Assembly: GCA_023418475.1 (NCBI GenBank)
Contig: JAEZZO010000058.1
Coordinates: 1-64,000, forward strand
Direction of reading: 5' to 3'
Source of the DNA: Bacillota bacterium
Lineage (GTDB): Bacteria > Bacillota > Clostridia > Lachnospirales > Lachnospiraceae
Length of the DNA stretch: 64,000 bases
Shown: piece after piece, positions 17,679-26,409 of the stretch
Layout: the number at the start of each line of letters is the position of its first letter
Numbering within the stretch: the first letter of the stretch is position 1
Made by a program: the position numbers and the translations under genes
The notes under the pieces: model-generated
The model's database searches: none
The model's input: only the letters and a program-made list of their open reading frames with translations
What the model was told of the DNA's origin: nothing

Positions 17679-18494
17679 ATGTTTGGGTTGGAGAAAAAGC
17701 TTAAATTATATGGCTTTAACAACCTCACAAAAACTCTTAGCTTCAACATTTATGATGTTTGCTATGCAAAAAGTGAGCGAGAACAGAAGGATTATATTGC
17801 CTATATTGATGAGCAGTATAATTCCGAACGATTGACCAAAATTTTAGTTGATGTCACCGAGATGATCGGTGCTCATATTCTTAATATATCAAAACAGGAT
17901 TATGATCCGCAGGGGGCTTCCGTTAATATATTGATCGCGGAGGGCTCCTTAAATACGGAGCATATTGATGAATCCTGCAATCAGGGAAAATACCTGGTGG
18001 AGGCAGGAGATGCATCCGTGCATGCACATCTGGATAAAAGCCATGTTACGGTACACACCTTTCCGGAGCATCATCCGGATAACTCGATATCGACCTTCCG
18101 TGTGGATATTGATGTCTCCACCTGTGGTGAGATCTCACCGTTAAATGCTCTGGATTATCTGATCGGAAGCTTTGATTCCGATATTATTACTATAGATTAC
18201 CGAGTAAGAGGCTTTACCCGGGACTTACATGGTATGAAATATTTTATTGACCATGATATAACTTCCATTCAAGATTATATCGATGATGCAACACTTACGA
18301 GATATGATGCAATTGATGTGAATGTTTATCAGTCCAATATTTTTCATACAAAGATGCTGATCAAGGAAATTGAACTTCAGAATTATCTTTTTAATAAGGA
18401 TGTATATGAACTTCCGCCCAAGCAAAGACTCGATATTACGAATAGTCTTCGTAAGGAAATGATTGAAATCTTCAGCGGCATGAATATCTATTAG
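17679..18494 (+). CDS. speD: S-adenosylmethionine decarboxylase proenzyme, E. coli-type
   Basis: Makes decarboxylated S-adenosylmethionine, the aminopropyl donor for SpeE. The sequence closely follows the E. coli class: KLKLYGFNNLTKTLSFNIYD, YDPQGASV, the self-cleavage site Lys120-Ser121 in HLDKSHVTVHTFPE (Ser becomes the pyruvoyl cofactor), EVSTCG-like VSTCGEISPLNALDYLIGS, and IDYRVRGFTRD. Possible starts are 17643, 17661 and 17679; the last follows AAAGG and matches the family N-terminus. Length 271 aa. First gene of the polyamine cluster, with the leader ORF immediately upstream. Confidence 0.95.
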   Translation: MFGLEKKLKLYGFNNLTKTLSFNIYDVCYAKSEREQKDYIAYIDEQYNSERLTKILVDVTEMIGAHILNISKQDYDPQGASVNILIAEGSLNTEHIDESCNQGKYLVEAGDASVHAHLDKSHVTVHTFPEHHPDNSISTFRVDIDVSTCGEISPLNALDYLIGSFDSDIITIDYRVRGFTRDLHGMKYFIDHDITSIQDYIDDATLTRYDAIDVNVYQSNIFHTKMLIKEIELQNYLFNKDVYELPPKQRLDITNSLRKEMIEIFSGMNIY

Positions 18495-18553
18495 CTGGGG
18501 AATAAATAGCAGCATTTAAGACAGATTCGTAATAGTGATTGAAAAGGAAAGGC

Positions 18554-20014
18554 ATGTTGGTCCGTATGATATATACACAGAAGAATGCGCCTGTTTATGA
18601 GGCTTTACTAAAACATAAGAAAAACCGCGTAGTGCCTTTTGATGTACCGGGGCATAAAGGCGGAAGAGGAAATCCTGAGCTTACCGAGTTTCTTGGAATA
18701 GACTGTATGAAGGTGGATGTTAATTCGATGAAGCCTTTGGACAACCTGATCCATCCGGTATCCGTAATTAAGGCTGCAGAGGAGCTTGCAGCGGAGGCGT
18801 TTGGTGCAGCAGCAGCCTTTTTTATTGTTAACGGAACCACTGCCGCTGTTCAGGCTATGATTATGTCGGTTTGCAAAGCCGGAGAGAAAATTATTATGGC
18901 GCGAAACGTACACCGAAGCTCGATTAACGCATTGGTGGTATGCGGAGCCATACCGGTTTATGTAAATCCCGGTGTGAATCCGGAACTTGGAATACCGCTT
19001 GGAATGGCAGTCGAGGATGTAAAGGCGGCTATCCATGAAAATCCTGATGCAAAGGCAATCTTGATAAACAATCCGACTTATTACGGAATCTGTTCCAATC
19101 TTCGGGAAATAGTCGCACTTGCTCATGAAAAAGGCATGAAGGTGCTGGTGGATGAGGCACATGGTGCACATTTCTATTTTGGTGATAACCTTCCCGTCAA
19201 TGCAATGGCAGCAGGAGCCGATATGTCGGCAGTCAGTATGCATAAGACAGGCGGTTCTTTGACGCAGAGCTCCTTTTTATTGTGCCAGAACGATATTGAT
19301 CCCGGGTATGTAAGGCAGATTATTAATCTGACACAAACAACGAGTGCATCTTACCTGCTTTTATCCTCACTTGATCTTGCAAGAAAGAACATGGTTCAAA
19401 ATGGCAAGTCCATGGTAGAGAAAACGATAGCCCTGGCGGAATATGCCAGAGAAGAAATCAACAAACAGGGCGGTTATTATGCCTTTTCCTCTGAGCTGAT
19501 GAATGAGGACACTATTTTTGACTTTGATTTAACCAAGCTGTCCATCCATACCGGGGAGATTGGTCTTGCAGGGGTAGAGGTTTATGATCTGCTGCGGGAC
19601 GAATATGATATACAGATAGAATTTGGTGATCTTGGGAATATCCTTGCCATTATATCGGCAGGGGACCGGCTTTTTGAAATTGAACGGTTAATTTCAGCCT
19701 TATCGGAGATAAAACGTATCTATCAGAAGGATAAGGTTGGTATGTTAAATAATGAATATATTGAGCCGGATGTTGCGGTTACTCCGCAGAAGGCATTTTA
19801 TCATGAGAAAAAGCAGGTGCCGCTCAGAGAGGGTATCGGTCATATTGCAGGAGAGTTTGTTATGTGTTATCCGCCAGGTATCCCTATTCTGGCACCTGGA
19901 GAGCGGATTACGAAGGATATTATAGACTATATTGTCTATGCGAAGGAAAAGGGAAGCTCACTGACCGGGCCGAAAGATATGAAGGTGGATTATCTTAATA
20001 TTATTGATTTTTAG
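18554..20014 (+). CDS. Orn/Lys/Arg decarboxylase, group III PLP enzyme
   Basis: Forms the diamine or agmatine precursor of the pathway. PLP-binding motifs are seen in VPGHKGGRGNP, NGTTAAVQAM, VDEAHGAH and the Schiff-base lysine in SMHKTGGSLTQSS. The C-terminal domain (YPPGIPILAPGE) is characteristic of the Gram-positive SpeA/CadA-like group of about 485 aa. Whether it acts on arginine, ornithine or lysine cannot be read from these motifs. No agmatinase gene is in the cluster, which weakens the common speA (arginine) label. Starts at 18554 or 18566 are both possible; the TTG at 18539 is unlikely. Confidence 0.88.
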   Translation: MLVRMIYTQKNAPVYEALLKHKKNRVVPFDVPGHKGGRGNPELTEFLGIDCMKVDVNSMKPLDNLIHPVSVIKAAEELAAEAFGAAAAFFIVNGTTAAVQAMIMSVCKAGEKIIMARNVHRSSINALVVCGAIPVYVNPGVNPELGIPLGMAVEDVKAAIHENPDAKAILINNPTYYGICSNLREIVALAHEKGMKVLVDEAHGAHFYFGDNLPVNAMAAGADMSAVSMHKTGGSLTQSSFLLCQNDIDPGYVRQIINLTQTTSASYLLLSSLDLARKNMVQNGKSMVEKTIALAEYAREEINKQGGYYAFSSELMNEDTIFDFDLTKLSIHTGEIGLAGVEVYDLLRDEYDIQIEFGDLGNILAIISAGDRLFEIERLISALSEIKRIYQKDKVGMLNNEYIEPDVAVTPQKAFYHEKKQVPLREGIGHIAGEFVMCYPPGIPILAPGERITKDIIDYIVYAKEKGSSLTGPKDMKVDYLNIIDF

Positions 20015-20088
20015 GAGAAGCCGGGTAGCGGAAAGTAGTTTAGAAGAATATTCTGCATTACAAATAATATAAGTTACTTCAATCAATA

Positions 20089-20115
20089 GGACACTCAAAT
20101 CTTAAAACAGGAAAG
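20089..20115 (+). repeat. Relic of the palindromic repeat family (copy E)
   Basis: The 27 bases from 20089 match the right end of the element at 62540-62566 at about 22 of 26 positions (GACA.TC.AATC.TAAAACAGGA). The AGGCTTTT core is lost. It lies immediately before the speE ribosome binding site, as other family copies do for their genes. Confidence 0.4.
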
Positions 20116-20124
20116 GAGAGGTGA

Positions 20125-20979
20125 TTGTCTTTGGAATTATGGTATACGGAAAATCATTCGGAGCATGTCAGATTTTCTTTAAAGGTAAAGGAACAGCTTT
20201 ACAGCAGACAAAGTGATTTCCAACAAATAGACATTCTGGATACGGTAGAGTTTGGACGTGCCTTAACCCTGGATGGCTGCCTGATGGTTACAGAAAAGGA
20301 TGAATTTATATATCATGATATGATAGTGCATGTTCCGATGGCAACAAATCAGAATATTAAGAAAGTACTTGTTATTGGAGCCGGAGACGGTGGAACGGTG
20401 CGTGAGCTTACCAGATATGAAAGAATTGAACAGATCGATATGGTTGAAATTGATCCGATGGTAGTAGAGGTTTGCCGGAAGTATTTACCGCAGACTGCCT
20501 GTAAGCTGGAGGATGTGCGGGTGCATATTTACTATGAGGACGGGCTTAAATTCGTCCGTCGTAAGGTAAATGAATATGACTTGATTTTAGTAGATTCAAC
20601 CGATCCCTTTGGCCCCGGAGAAGGCTTGTTTACGAAAGAATTTTATGGTAATTGTTATAATGCGCTGAAGGAAGACGGAATTTTAGTAAACCAGCATGAA
20701 AGTACCTACTATGATTCCTATGTGGAGGCTATGAAAAGAGCCCATAGAAGAATTAAGGAGACATTTCCTATTGCAAGGGTATATCAGGCGCACATTCCAA
20801 CCTATCCTTCCGGACACTGGCTGTTTGGTTATGCATCCAAGAAATATGATCCGATTATGGACCTGCAGGAAGAAAAGTGGAATGCTTTGGGACTGAAAAC
20901 GAAATACTATAATACAGAGCTTCATAAAGGATGTTTTGCCCTTCCGAGTTATGTGTACGAACAGCTGGAAGAGCAGTGA
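20125..20979 (+). CDS. speE: Spermidine synthase (aminopropyltransferase)
   Basis: Transfers an aminopropyl group from decarboxylated S-adenosylmethionine to putrescine or a related amine. The 284-aa protein opens with ELWYTENH as in Bacillus SpeE. It has the SAM-binding GAGDGGTVRELTRY and the catalytic Asp region VDSTDPFGPGEGLFTKEFY. The start is a TTG at 20125 after AAGGAG; the TTG at 20131 is an alternative. It is in line with speD, which supplies its donor. Cadaverine or agmatine could be the acceptor instead of putrescine if the upstream decarboxylase uses lysine or arginine. Confidence 0.95.
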   Translation: MSLELWYTENHSEHVRFSLKVKEQLYSRQSDFQQIDILDTVEFGRALTLDGCLMVTEKDEFIYHDMIVHVPMATNQNIKKVLVIGAGDGGTVRELTRYERIEQIDMVEIDPMVVEVCRKYLPQTACKLEDVRVHIYYEDGLKFVRRKVNEYDLILVDSTDPFGPGEGLFTKEFYGNCYNALKEDGILVNQHESTYYDSYVEAMKRAHRRIKETFPIARVYQAHIPTYPSGHWLFGYASKKYDPIMDLQEEKWNALGLKTKYYNTELHKGCFALPSYVYEQLEEQ

Positions 20980-21060
20980 GAATACTCCTGTATGGATGTA
21001 ATTTAGATAGATATCGTCTTGTATTTACCAGAAATAAGTGATCTTTAAAGGAGGATAAAA

Positions 21061-22266
21061 ATGAGTAGAGCTTTAATAATCGGTGCCGGTGGTGTTGCCG
21101 GTGTTGTTGTTCATAAATGCTGTCAGAATTCTGAGGTCTTCGAGGAAATCTGTATTGCCAGCAGAACCGTTTCCAAGTGTGATACTCTGAAAGCACAGGT
21201 TGAAGCAAAGGCCTATAAGACAAATGTAACTACCGCACAGGTTGATGCAGATCATACAGAGGAATTGATTGCCCTGATAGAAAGCTATAAACCAGATATC
21301 GTAATTAATGTAGCACTTCCCTATCAGGACTTAACGATAATGGATGCTTGTCTGGCTACAAAGGTGGATTATCTTGATACAGCAAATTATGAGCCAATTG
21401 ATACAGCCAAATTTGAGTACAAATGGCAATGGGCATACCGTGAGCGATTTGAAAAGGCAGGCATTACGGCAGTTCTTGGCTGCGGCTTTGACCCGGGCGT
21501 AACAGGTGTGTTCTCTGCCTATGCCCTCAAGCATTATTTTGATGAGATCCATACGATTGATATTTTGGATGCCAATGCTGGAGACCATGGCTATCCGTTT
21601 GCAACCAATTTTAATCCCGAGATCAATATTCGTGAGGTGACTGCGAATGGAAGCTATTTTGAAAACGGAGAATTCATAGAGACGGAACCGATGTCAATCA
21701 AACGCGTTTATAAATTCCCGGAAATAGGCGAGAAGGATATGTATTTGCTGCACCATGAGGAAATGGAATCATTGGCTAAAAACATGCCGGGGATCAAGAA
21801 AATCCGTTTCTTTATGACGTTCTCGGAGCGGTATTTAACCCATCTTAGAGTACTACAGAATGTTGGTATGACTTCAATTGAACCGATTGATTATGAAGGT
21901 CATAAAATTGTTCCACTGCAGTTTTTAAAGGCGGTTTTGCCTGACCCGGCATCTCTGGGGCCAAGAACCAAGGGAAAGACAAATATTGGCTGCATCTATA
22001 CGGGTGTCAAGGATGGCAAAGAAGTACAGTATTATGTTTACAACGTTTGTGACCATGAAGAATGCTACTGTGAGGTAGGCTCCCAGGCAATATCTTATAC
22101 GACCGGTGTTCCGGCTATGATTGGCGCCATGATGGTACTTACCGGAAAATGGAAAAAACCGGGCGTATATAATGTGGAGGAATTTGATCCGGATCCCTTC
22201 ATGGAGAAGTTAAATAGCTGCGGATTACCATGGAAGGAAAGCTTCCAGCCGGATATGGTGGAATAA
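21061..22266 (+). CDS. Carboxy(nor)spermidine dehydrogenase, saccharopine dehydrogenase family
   Basis: NADPH-dependent enzyme that condenses aspartate beta-semialdehyde with a diamine to carboxy(nor)spermidine, the alternative spermidine route. It has a Rossmann start (ALIIGAGGVAGVVVHKC), GCGFDPGVTGVFSAYA and a saccharopine-reductase C-terminal domain. The 401-aa length and the position directly before nspC separate it from lysine-pathway saccharopine dehydrogenases. Start ATG follows AAAGGAGG. It is followed by a complex terminator, so nspC may be partly uncoupled from it. Confidence 0.88.
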   Translation: MSRALIIGAGGVAGVVVHKCCQNSEVFEEICIASRTVSKCDTLKAQVEAKAYKTNVTTAQVDADHTEELIALIESYKPDIVINVALPYQDLTIMDACLATKVDYLDTANYEPIDTAKFEYKWQWAYRERFEKAGITAVLGCGFDPGVTGVFSAYALKHYFDEIHTIDILDANAGDHGYPFATNFNPEINIREVTANGSYFENGEFIETEPMSIKRVYKFPEIGEKDMYLLHHEEMESLAKNMPGIKKIRFFMTFSERYLTHLRVLQNVGMTSIEPIDYEGHKIVPLQFLKAVLPDPASLGPRTKGKTNIGCIYTGVKDGKEVQYYVYNVCDHEECYCEVGSQAISYTTGVPAMIGAMMVLTGKWKKPGVYNVEEFDPDPFMEKLNSCGLPWKESFQPDMVE

Positions 22267-22273
22267 TTGATCG

Positions 22274-22330
22274 GGTACTGCCGGACATCTGCTTCCCTGC
22301 AGGAAGTAAAATGTCTGCAGTACCTTTTTT
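22274..22330 (+). terminator. Complex intrinsic terminator inside the polyamine cluster
   Basis: GGTACTGC (22274-22281) and GACAT pair with ATGTC and GCAGTACC (22317-22324), enclosing a second hairpin (CTTCC ctgca GGAAG). Six T bases follow. It ends the speD-to-dehydrogenase transcript before nspC. Confidence 0.85.
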
Positions 22331-22453
22331 GATAATTATGAATCTATTGAGCTGCAGCTTCATGTATACAATGCAAAATAATTTTCAGGTTTTTCAATTA
22401 CCCAAATACACAAACTAAAAATATGCAACAACAGTGCGGAAATGGAGTGAAAT

Positions 22454-23587
22454 ATGAATTTTGATCAATACGCTGTTCCGACACCTTCCTATGTTATGGA
22501 GGAAGAGCTGCTTCGGAAAAACTGTACGATATTAAAATCCGTTATGGACCGGACCAGTTGTGAGGTCTTGCTTGCGCAGAAAGCCTTCTCGATGTATTCC
22601 ACCTATCCGCTGCTTCGCAGTTATTTAAGCGGTACAACCGCAAGCTCGCTATTTGAAGCCAGGCTTGGACGGGAGGAGATGGGCAAGGAAGTGCACATCT
22701 TTGCACCTGCTTACCGGGAAGAGGAATTTGATGAGATCATGGAATTTTGTGATCACATTGTATTTAACTCCATACAGCAATGGGATAAGTATAAGGATAG
22801 AATTGCTGCAGCGAACAGGAAAATATCCTGCGGACTTCGTATTAATCCGGAATATTCTGAAATTGAGACGGATTTGTACAACCCCTGCTTTGTTAATTCA
22901 CGCTTCGGAATTACGCTTGATAAGCTTGCCGTGGCTGATCTGGATGGGATTGAGGGTTTACATTTTCATACCATGTGTGAGCAAAATTCCGATGTATTGG
23001 AGAGAACACTGAAGGTAGTTGAAGAAAAATTTGGTGTCTTTATGCACCGGATGAAATGGATTAATTTTGGCGGAGGTCATCATATAACAAGGGAGGACTA
23101 TGATCTGGAAACGCTGGTGCACTGCATACAGCAGGTAAAGGAAACTTATCAGGTGCAGGTGTACCTGGAACCGGGCGAGGCAGTGGCGCTTAACACCGGC
23201 TATCTGATAAGCTCCGTACTTGAGCTTTCCGAAAACGGGATGGAGCTGGCGATCATGGATACCTCAGCTGCCTGCCATATGCCAGATGTTCTTGAGATGC
23301 CTTACCGTCCGCATATAATCGGATCAGGAAAAGCATGGGAGTATCCGCACACCTACCGCCTGGGCGGTCCGACTTGCCTGGCGGGAGATGTAATCGGTGA
23401 TTACTCCTTTCCGGAGCCTTTACAAGTAGGGGACCGGCTTGTGTTCTGTGATATGGCGATTTATTCGATGGTGAAGAATAATACCTTTAACGGCATTAAT
23501 CTGCCATCCATTCTTTTGAATACGCAAGAGGAAGGTATAAAGATCATAAAGCAATTTAATTATGAAGATTTTAAACGCAGGCTGTAG
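22454..23587 (+). CDS. nspC: Carboxynorspermidine/carboxyspermidine decarboxylase
   Basis: PLP-dependent decarboxylase of the alanine racemase fold (fold type III) that removes CO2 from carboxy(nor)spermidine to give (nor)spermidine. The PLP Lys lies in LLAQKAFS near residue 43. The body has GLHFHTMCEQN, INFGGGHHITRE, LEPGEAVA and the C-terminal GPTCLAGD with the active-site Cys, followed by DMAIYSMVKNNTFNG. 377 aa, as expected. Start ATG follows GGAGTG. It is paired with the dehydrogenase upstream, although a terminator lies between them. Confidence 0.93.
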   Translation: MNFDQYAVPTPSYVMEEELLRKNCTILKSVMDRTSCEVLLAQKAFSMYSTYPLLRSYLSGTTASSLFEARLGREEMGKEVHIFAPAYREEEFDEIMEFCDHIVFNSIQQWDKYKDRIAAANRKISCGLRINPEYSEIETDLYNPCFVNSRFGITLDKLAVADLDGIEGLHFHTMCEQNSDVLERTLKVVEEKFGVFMHRMKWINFGGGHHITREDYDLETLVHCIQQVKETYQVQVYLEPGEAVALNTGYLISSVLELSENGMELAIMDTSAACHMPDVLEMPYRPHIIGSGKAWEYPHTYRLGGPTCLAGDVIGDYSFPEPLQVGDRLVFCDMAIYSMVKNNTFNGINLPSILLNTQEEGIKIIKQFNYEDFKRRL

Positions 23588-23614
23588 TAAATACTGCAAT
23601 GTTTCGTTTGATTT

Positions 23615-23740
23615 ATGGACAAAATCATAGATACAGTGAACAGACGAATTAAAAAGGAAGAAATGAAGCATGATATGGAGTGTAAAAAAACCTGTGCAGG
23701 ATTGATGATAAGTATGAATAATCTGGAGCTTTTACAATAA
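23615..23740 (+). CDS. Candidate small ORF of 41 residues after nspC
   Basis: The frame begins MDKIIDTVNRRIKKEEMKHD, continues through a short segment with two cysteines (ECKKTCAGLM) and stops at 23738. Its composition looks protein-like and hydrophilic, and it fills the gap before the next gene. No convincing ribosome binding site precedes the ATG, so it may be a chance frame. No family recognised. Confidence 0.25.
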   Translation: MDKIIDTVNRRIKKEEMKHDMECKKTCAGLMISMNNLELLQ

Positions 23741-23772
23741 ATTAATATGAAGAGATAGTTAGGATGGTATCC

Positions 23773-25080
23773 GTGAAAAAGAAATTACTTAAAATTATAC
23801 CTTGCCTTGCAGTATTAATAATCTTTTCTGCCTTTCAATTCGTTTCATTAAAAACTCGAAGTAATGAATTGTTTCGATCAACCGGTTTGATTTATGATGA
23901 TGAGAAGAAGATAAGAGAAGAGAATAAAAGGGCAAAGACAGGCGGGCAGGAAAACCAGAATATGCTTTCTACACAGGAAAAAGAAGATCCGGTTAGTGAG
24001 GCTGATGATCCGGTGCCGCAGAATTTGAAGCTCCATGCAGTATCATCCTTATTGCTGGATGCAACAAATAACCGGGTATTATTCGAAAAAAATGGTTTCA
24101 AAGAATTGCCGATGGCGAGTACCACCAAGATTATGACCTGCATTGTGACTTTGGAAAATGCCAGTCCTGACGAAGTAGTTACCATTTCTGCCAATGCAGC
24201 ACGAATGCCGGATGTACAGTTAAATAGCAAAGCGGGAGAACAGTATTATTTGGGGGATTTATTATATTCTCTGATGCTGGAGAGTCATAATGATACTGCA
24301 GTAGCAATTGCAGAACATGTCGGAGGCTCTGTGGAGGGTTTTGCTGCTATGATGAATGAGAAAGCCAAAGCTTTGGGCTGTGAACATACTCATTTTGTGA
24401 CTCCAAATGGTTTGGATGCTCCGGGACATCACACAACTGCCAGAGATCTTGCGGTAATTGCAAGCTATGCAATTAAGAACGAGCAATTTATTAAGATTAC
24501 GAATACCTCCTCCCATGAATTTCATGATTTAAAAGGAAAAAGAAGTTTTCATGTGTCCAACAAAGATAGATTTCTCTATATGATGGATGGAGCAATCGGG
24601 GTCAAAACCGGATTTACAAACGATGCCGGTTACTGTTTTGTCGGTGCAATTAAACGGCCGGACCGTACTTTAATATCAGTGGTACTGGGCTGCGGCTGGC
24701 CTCCGAATAAGAATTTTAAATGGATGGATACGAAGGAACTAATGGATTATGGCGTAGAAAATTATGAAAATAAACAAATCTTTGAAAATGCCGACATGAG
24801 TCCCGTGTTTGTTCATAATGGCCAGCAAAGATATGAAGCACTGGCACTGAGCGGCAATCTGTCTCTGCTGATGCGCAAGGATGAGAAGGTTAAGATTGAA
24901 TATGATATACCTAAGTTGCTGGAGGCTCCTGTAAAAGCCGATAGCCAGGTGGGAAAAGCCAAATATTATATTAATGGAACTTTATATACTGAAATTCCAA
25001 TTCATGCGATAAAAAGTATAGATAAAATCGATTATAAGTTTTGCTTGAAAAAACTGCTGCAATTCTGGAGTCTGCTTTAA
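23773..25080 (+). CDS. D-alanyl-D-alanine carboxypeptidase, DacF/PBP5 family (second copy)
   Basis: A paralogue of the enzyme at 13.7 kb. A signal anchor (LLKIIPCLAVLIIFSAFQFV) is followed by a charged linker rich in Glu and Lys (about 45-80). The catalytic motifs are SxxK in MASTTKIMTC, SxN in ESHNDTAVAIAEH and KTG in GVKTGFTNDAGYC. The sequence LDAPGHHTTARDLA is typical of DacF. An ATG at 23764 is also in frame, but AGGATGG (23761-23767) suits the GTG at 23773 better. Probably modifies peptidoglycan during growth or sporulation; the division of labour with the other copy is unknown. Confidence 0.88.
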   Translation: MKKKLLKIIPCLAVLIIFSAFQFVSLKTRSNELFRSTGLIYDDEKKIREENKRAKTGGQENQNMLSTQEKEDPVSEADDPVPQNLKLHAVSSLLLDATNNRVLFEKNGFKELPMASTTKIMTCIVTLENASPDEVVTISANAARMPDVQLNSKAGEQYYLGDLLYSLMLESHNDTAVAIAEHVGGSVEGFAAMMNEKAKALGCEHTHFVTPNGLDAPGHHTTARDLAVIASYAIKNEQFIKITNTSSHEFHDLKGKRSFHVSNKDRFLYMMDGAIGVKTGFTNDAGYCFVGAIKRPDRTLISVVLGCGWPPNKNFKWMDTKELMDYGVENYENKQIFENADMSPVFVHNGQQRYEALALSGNLSLLMRKDEKVKIEYDIPKLLEAPVKADSQVGKAKYYINGTLYTEIPIHAIKSIDKIDYKFCLKKLLQFWSLL

Positions 25081-25284
25081 GGGAACGGTTTTCCGTGATC
25101 AGTTTGCTGGCGCAGGATAAAATTAATTAATAAATAATTATAATAATGCAACTTTTTTATTGTATGCCTCGTTTATTATAGTGTAGAAAGAAATATTTCT
25201 TATCCGAAATACTTATGGTAGAAGAAGAATAACAGAAAATTCTATTTGTAACATAAGATAAGGAATGAGATTAAGGGGGCTGCA

Positions 25285-25545
25285 ATGAAGAAGTTCATAC
25301 ATAGATATAAAATGAGTAAGTACAGGTGTTTTGCAGGAGGATTATTATTTGCTGTGATATCTGCAACGGCACTTATCTTCTGCCTGTCATACGTGGATTT
25401 TCAGCCTGATGCACAGGTTAAGATTACACTTTGTTTTGCAATAGCAATCAGTAGCTTATTAATGGGTTTGATTTATATGTTTCGTAATAATCAGGAGAAA
25501 CAGAAGAAGAGTATGAATATATATTTTTCGGGAAATCATCAATAA
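25285..25545 (+). CDS. Small membrane protein of unknown function
   Basis: An 86-aa protein with a basic N-terminus and two predicted transmembrane helices (about 19-39, FAGGLLFAVISATALIFCLS, and 48-67, TLCFAIAISSLLMGLIYMF), then a short charged tail. A good AGGGGG site precedes the ATG, and a terminator follows, so it is probably a real monocistronic gene. No family recognised. Confidence 0.65.
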   Translation: MKKFIHRYKMSKYRCFAGGLLFAVISATALIFCLSYVDFQPDAQVKITLCFAIAISSLLMGLIYMFRNNQEKQKKSMNIYFSGNHQ

Positions 25546-25559
25546 AAAATGACAGACAC

Positions 25560-25602
25560 GCAGCAGATTTTACCGGATGAATGGGAGATCTGCTGTTTTT
25601 GT
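25560..25602 (+). terminator. Intrinsic terminator of the small membrane protein gene
   Basis: CAGCAGAT (25561-25568) pairs with ATCTGCTG (25588-25595), followed by a five-T tract and further T. Confidence 0.75.
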
Positions 25603-25861
25603 TTGTAATACGAATAACTTCGTAAAACATTTCTTTATCGTTTTACCTGAGATAAATTTACTTTGTGAGATTATCTCCTCCTAAAGACGCTTATCTTAGA
25701 GTTAATGTACAGCAATAGAATATGACTTGACTTTAAACGGTGACGATATAATTGGATTCGTTTATATAAAAGCTAAATTAGGACTTGATTATTTCCAGTA
25801 TAACTATTATTATTAAAAATGTCTGAAAAAATCTGATTATAGGTATGGAGGAACTATAGAA
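25603..25861. other. Intergenic region before the hypothetical protein/aconitase pair
   Basis: About 260 bases after the terminator without a gene. Apart from the promoter at 25785-25813 nothing was recognised. Confidence 0.4.
25785..25813 (+). promoter_or_regulatory. Promoter of the hypothetical protein/aconitase-family pair
   Basis: TTGATT (25785-25790), a 17-bp spacer and TATTAT (25808-25813), about 50 bases before the start codon. Confidence 0.55.
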
Positions 25862-26392
25862 ATGGATAAGAAAAATGTTACAAAAGAACTAAAACCCAAG
25901 TTTTTTGATTCTGCAAGCAATATTATAAAGGTTAGCGTTGCTGCTGCCGTTATACTGATTATGATTGCTATATTAATGTTCACAGAGAGTCGAAGCGGGC
26001 GTTTCATAGTGAAAAATCATACAGATTTGAAGCTTGAATATGTCAGTGCAGGCTTTGTAGATACAGACGGCGCAATTTCAGATGTTGTGAAGCTCGACAA
26101 TATTAATGCAAAGAAAACGAATAAAGTTGCAATAGAGCCTGTTAACCTCTGGAACTCTAATGCAAATTGTGAGGTTCGTATCAAATTTGAAGGACACAAT
26201 GAACTATTGGTTGATACGGGAACCTTCAATGATAAATTCGAAGGTAATATAAAGGTCACTTTAGAAAAAACAGGTGATGACAATCTTGTTAAGCTTAAGA
26301 TTAAGGCTGCTAATGGCCTCCTCTCTACAAAACTGATCGACTGTAATGAAATATTTACTATTAACTTAAGCAAAGGAGAAATTTATCAATAA
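25862..26392 (+). CDS. Membrane-anchored protein of unknown function
   Basis: 176 aa with one transmembrane helix (about 23-43, VSVAAAVILIMIAILMF) and a C-terminal, beta-rich domain likely outside the cell (FIVKNHTDLKLEYVSAGFVD, then TGTFNDKFEGNIKVTLEKTG). AGGAGG precedes the ATG. Only 17 bp separate it from the aconitase-family gene, so the two are likely cotranscribed, but a functional link is not evident. No family recognised. Confidence 0.65.
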   Translation: MDKKNVTKELKPKFFDSASNIIKVSVAAAVILIMIAILMFTESRSGRFIVKNHTDLKLEYVSAGFVDTDGAISDVVKLDNINAKKTNKVAIEPVNLWNSNANCEVRIKFEGHNELLVDTGTFNDKFEGNIKVTLEKTGDDNLVKLKIKAANGLLSTKLIDCNEIFTINLSKGEIYQ

Positions 26393-26409
26393 ATCATTTG
26401 GAGGTAAAT

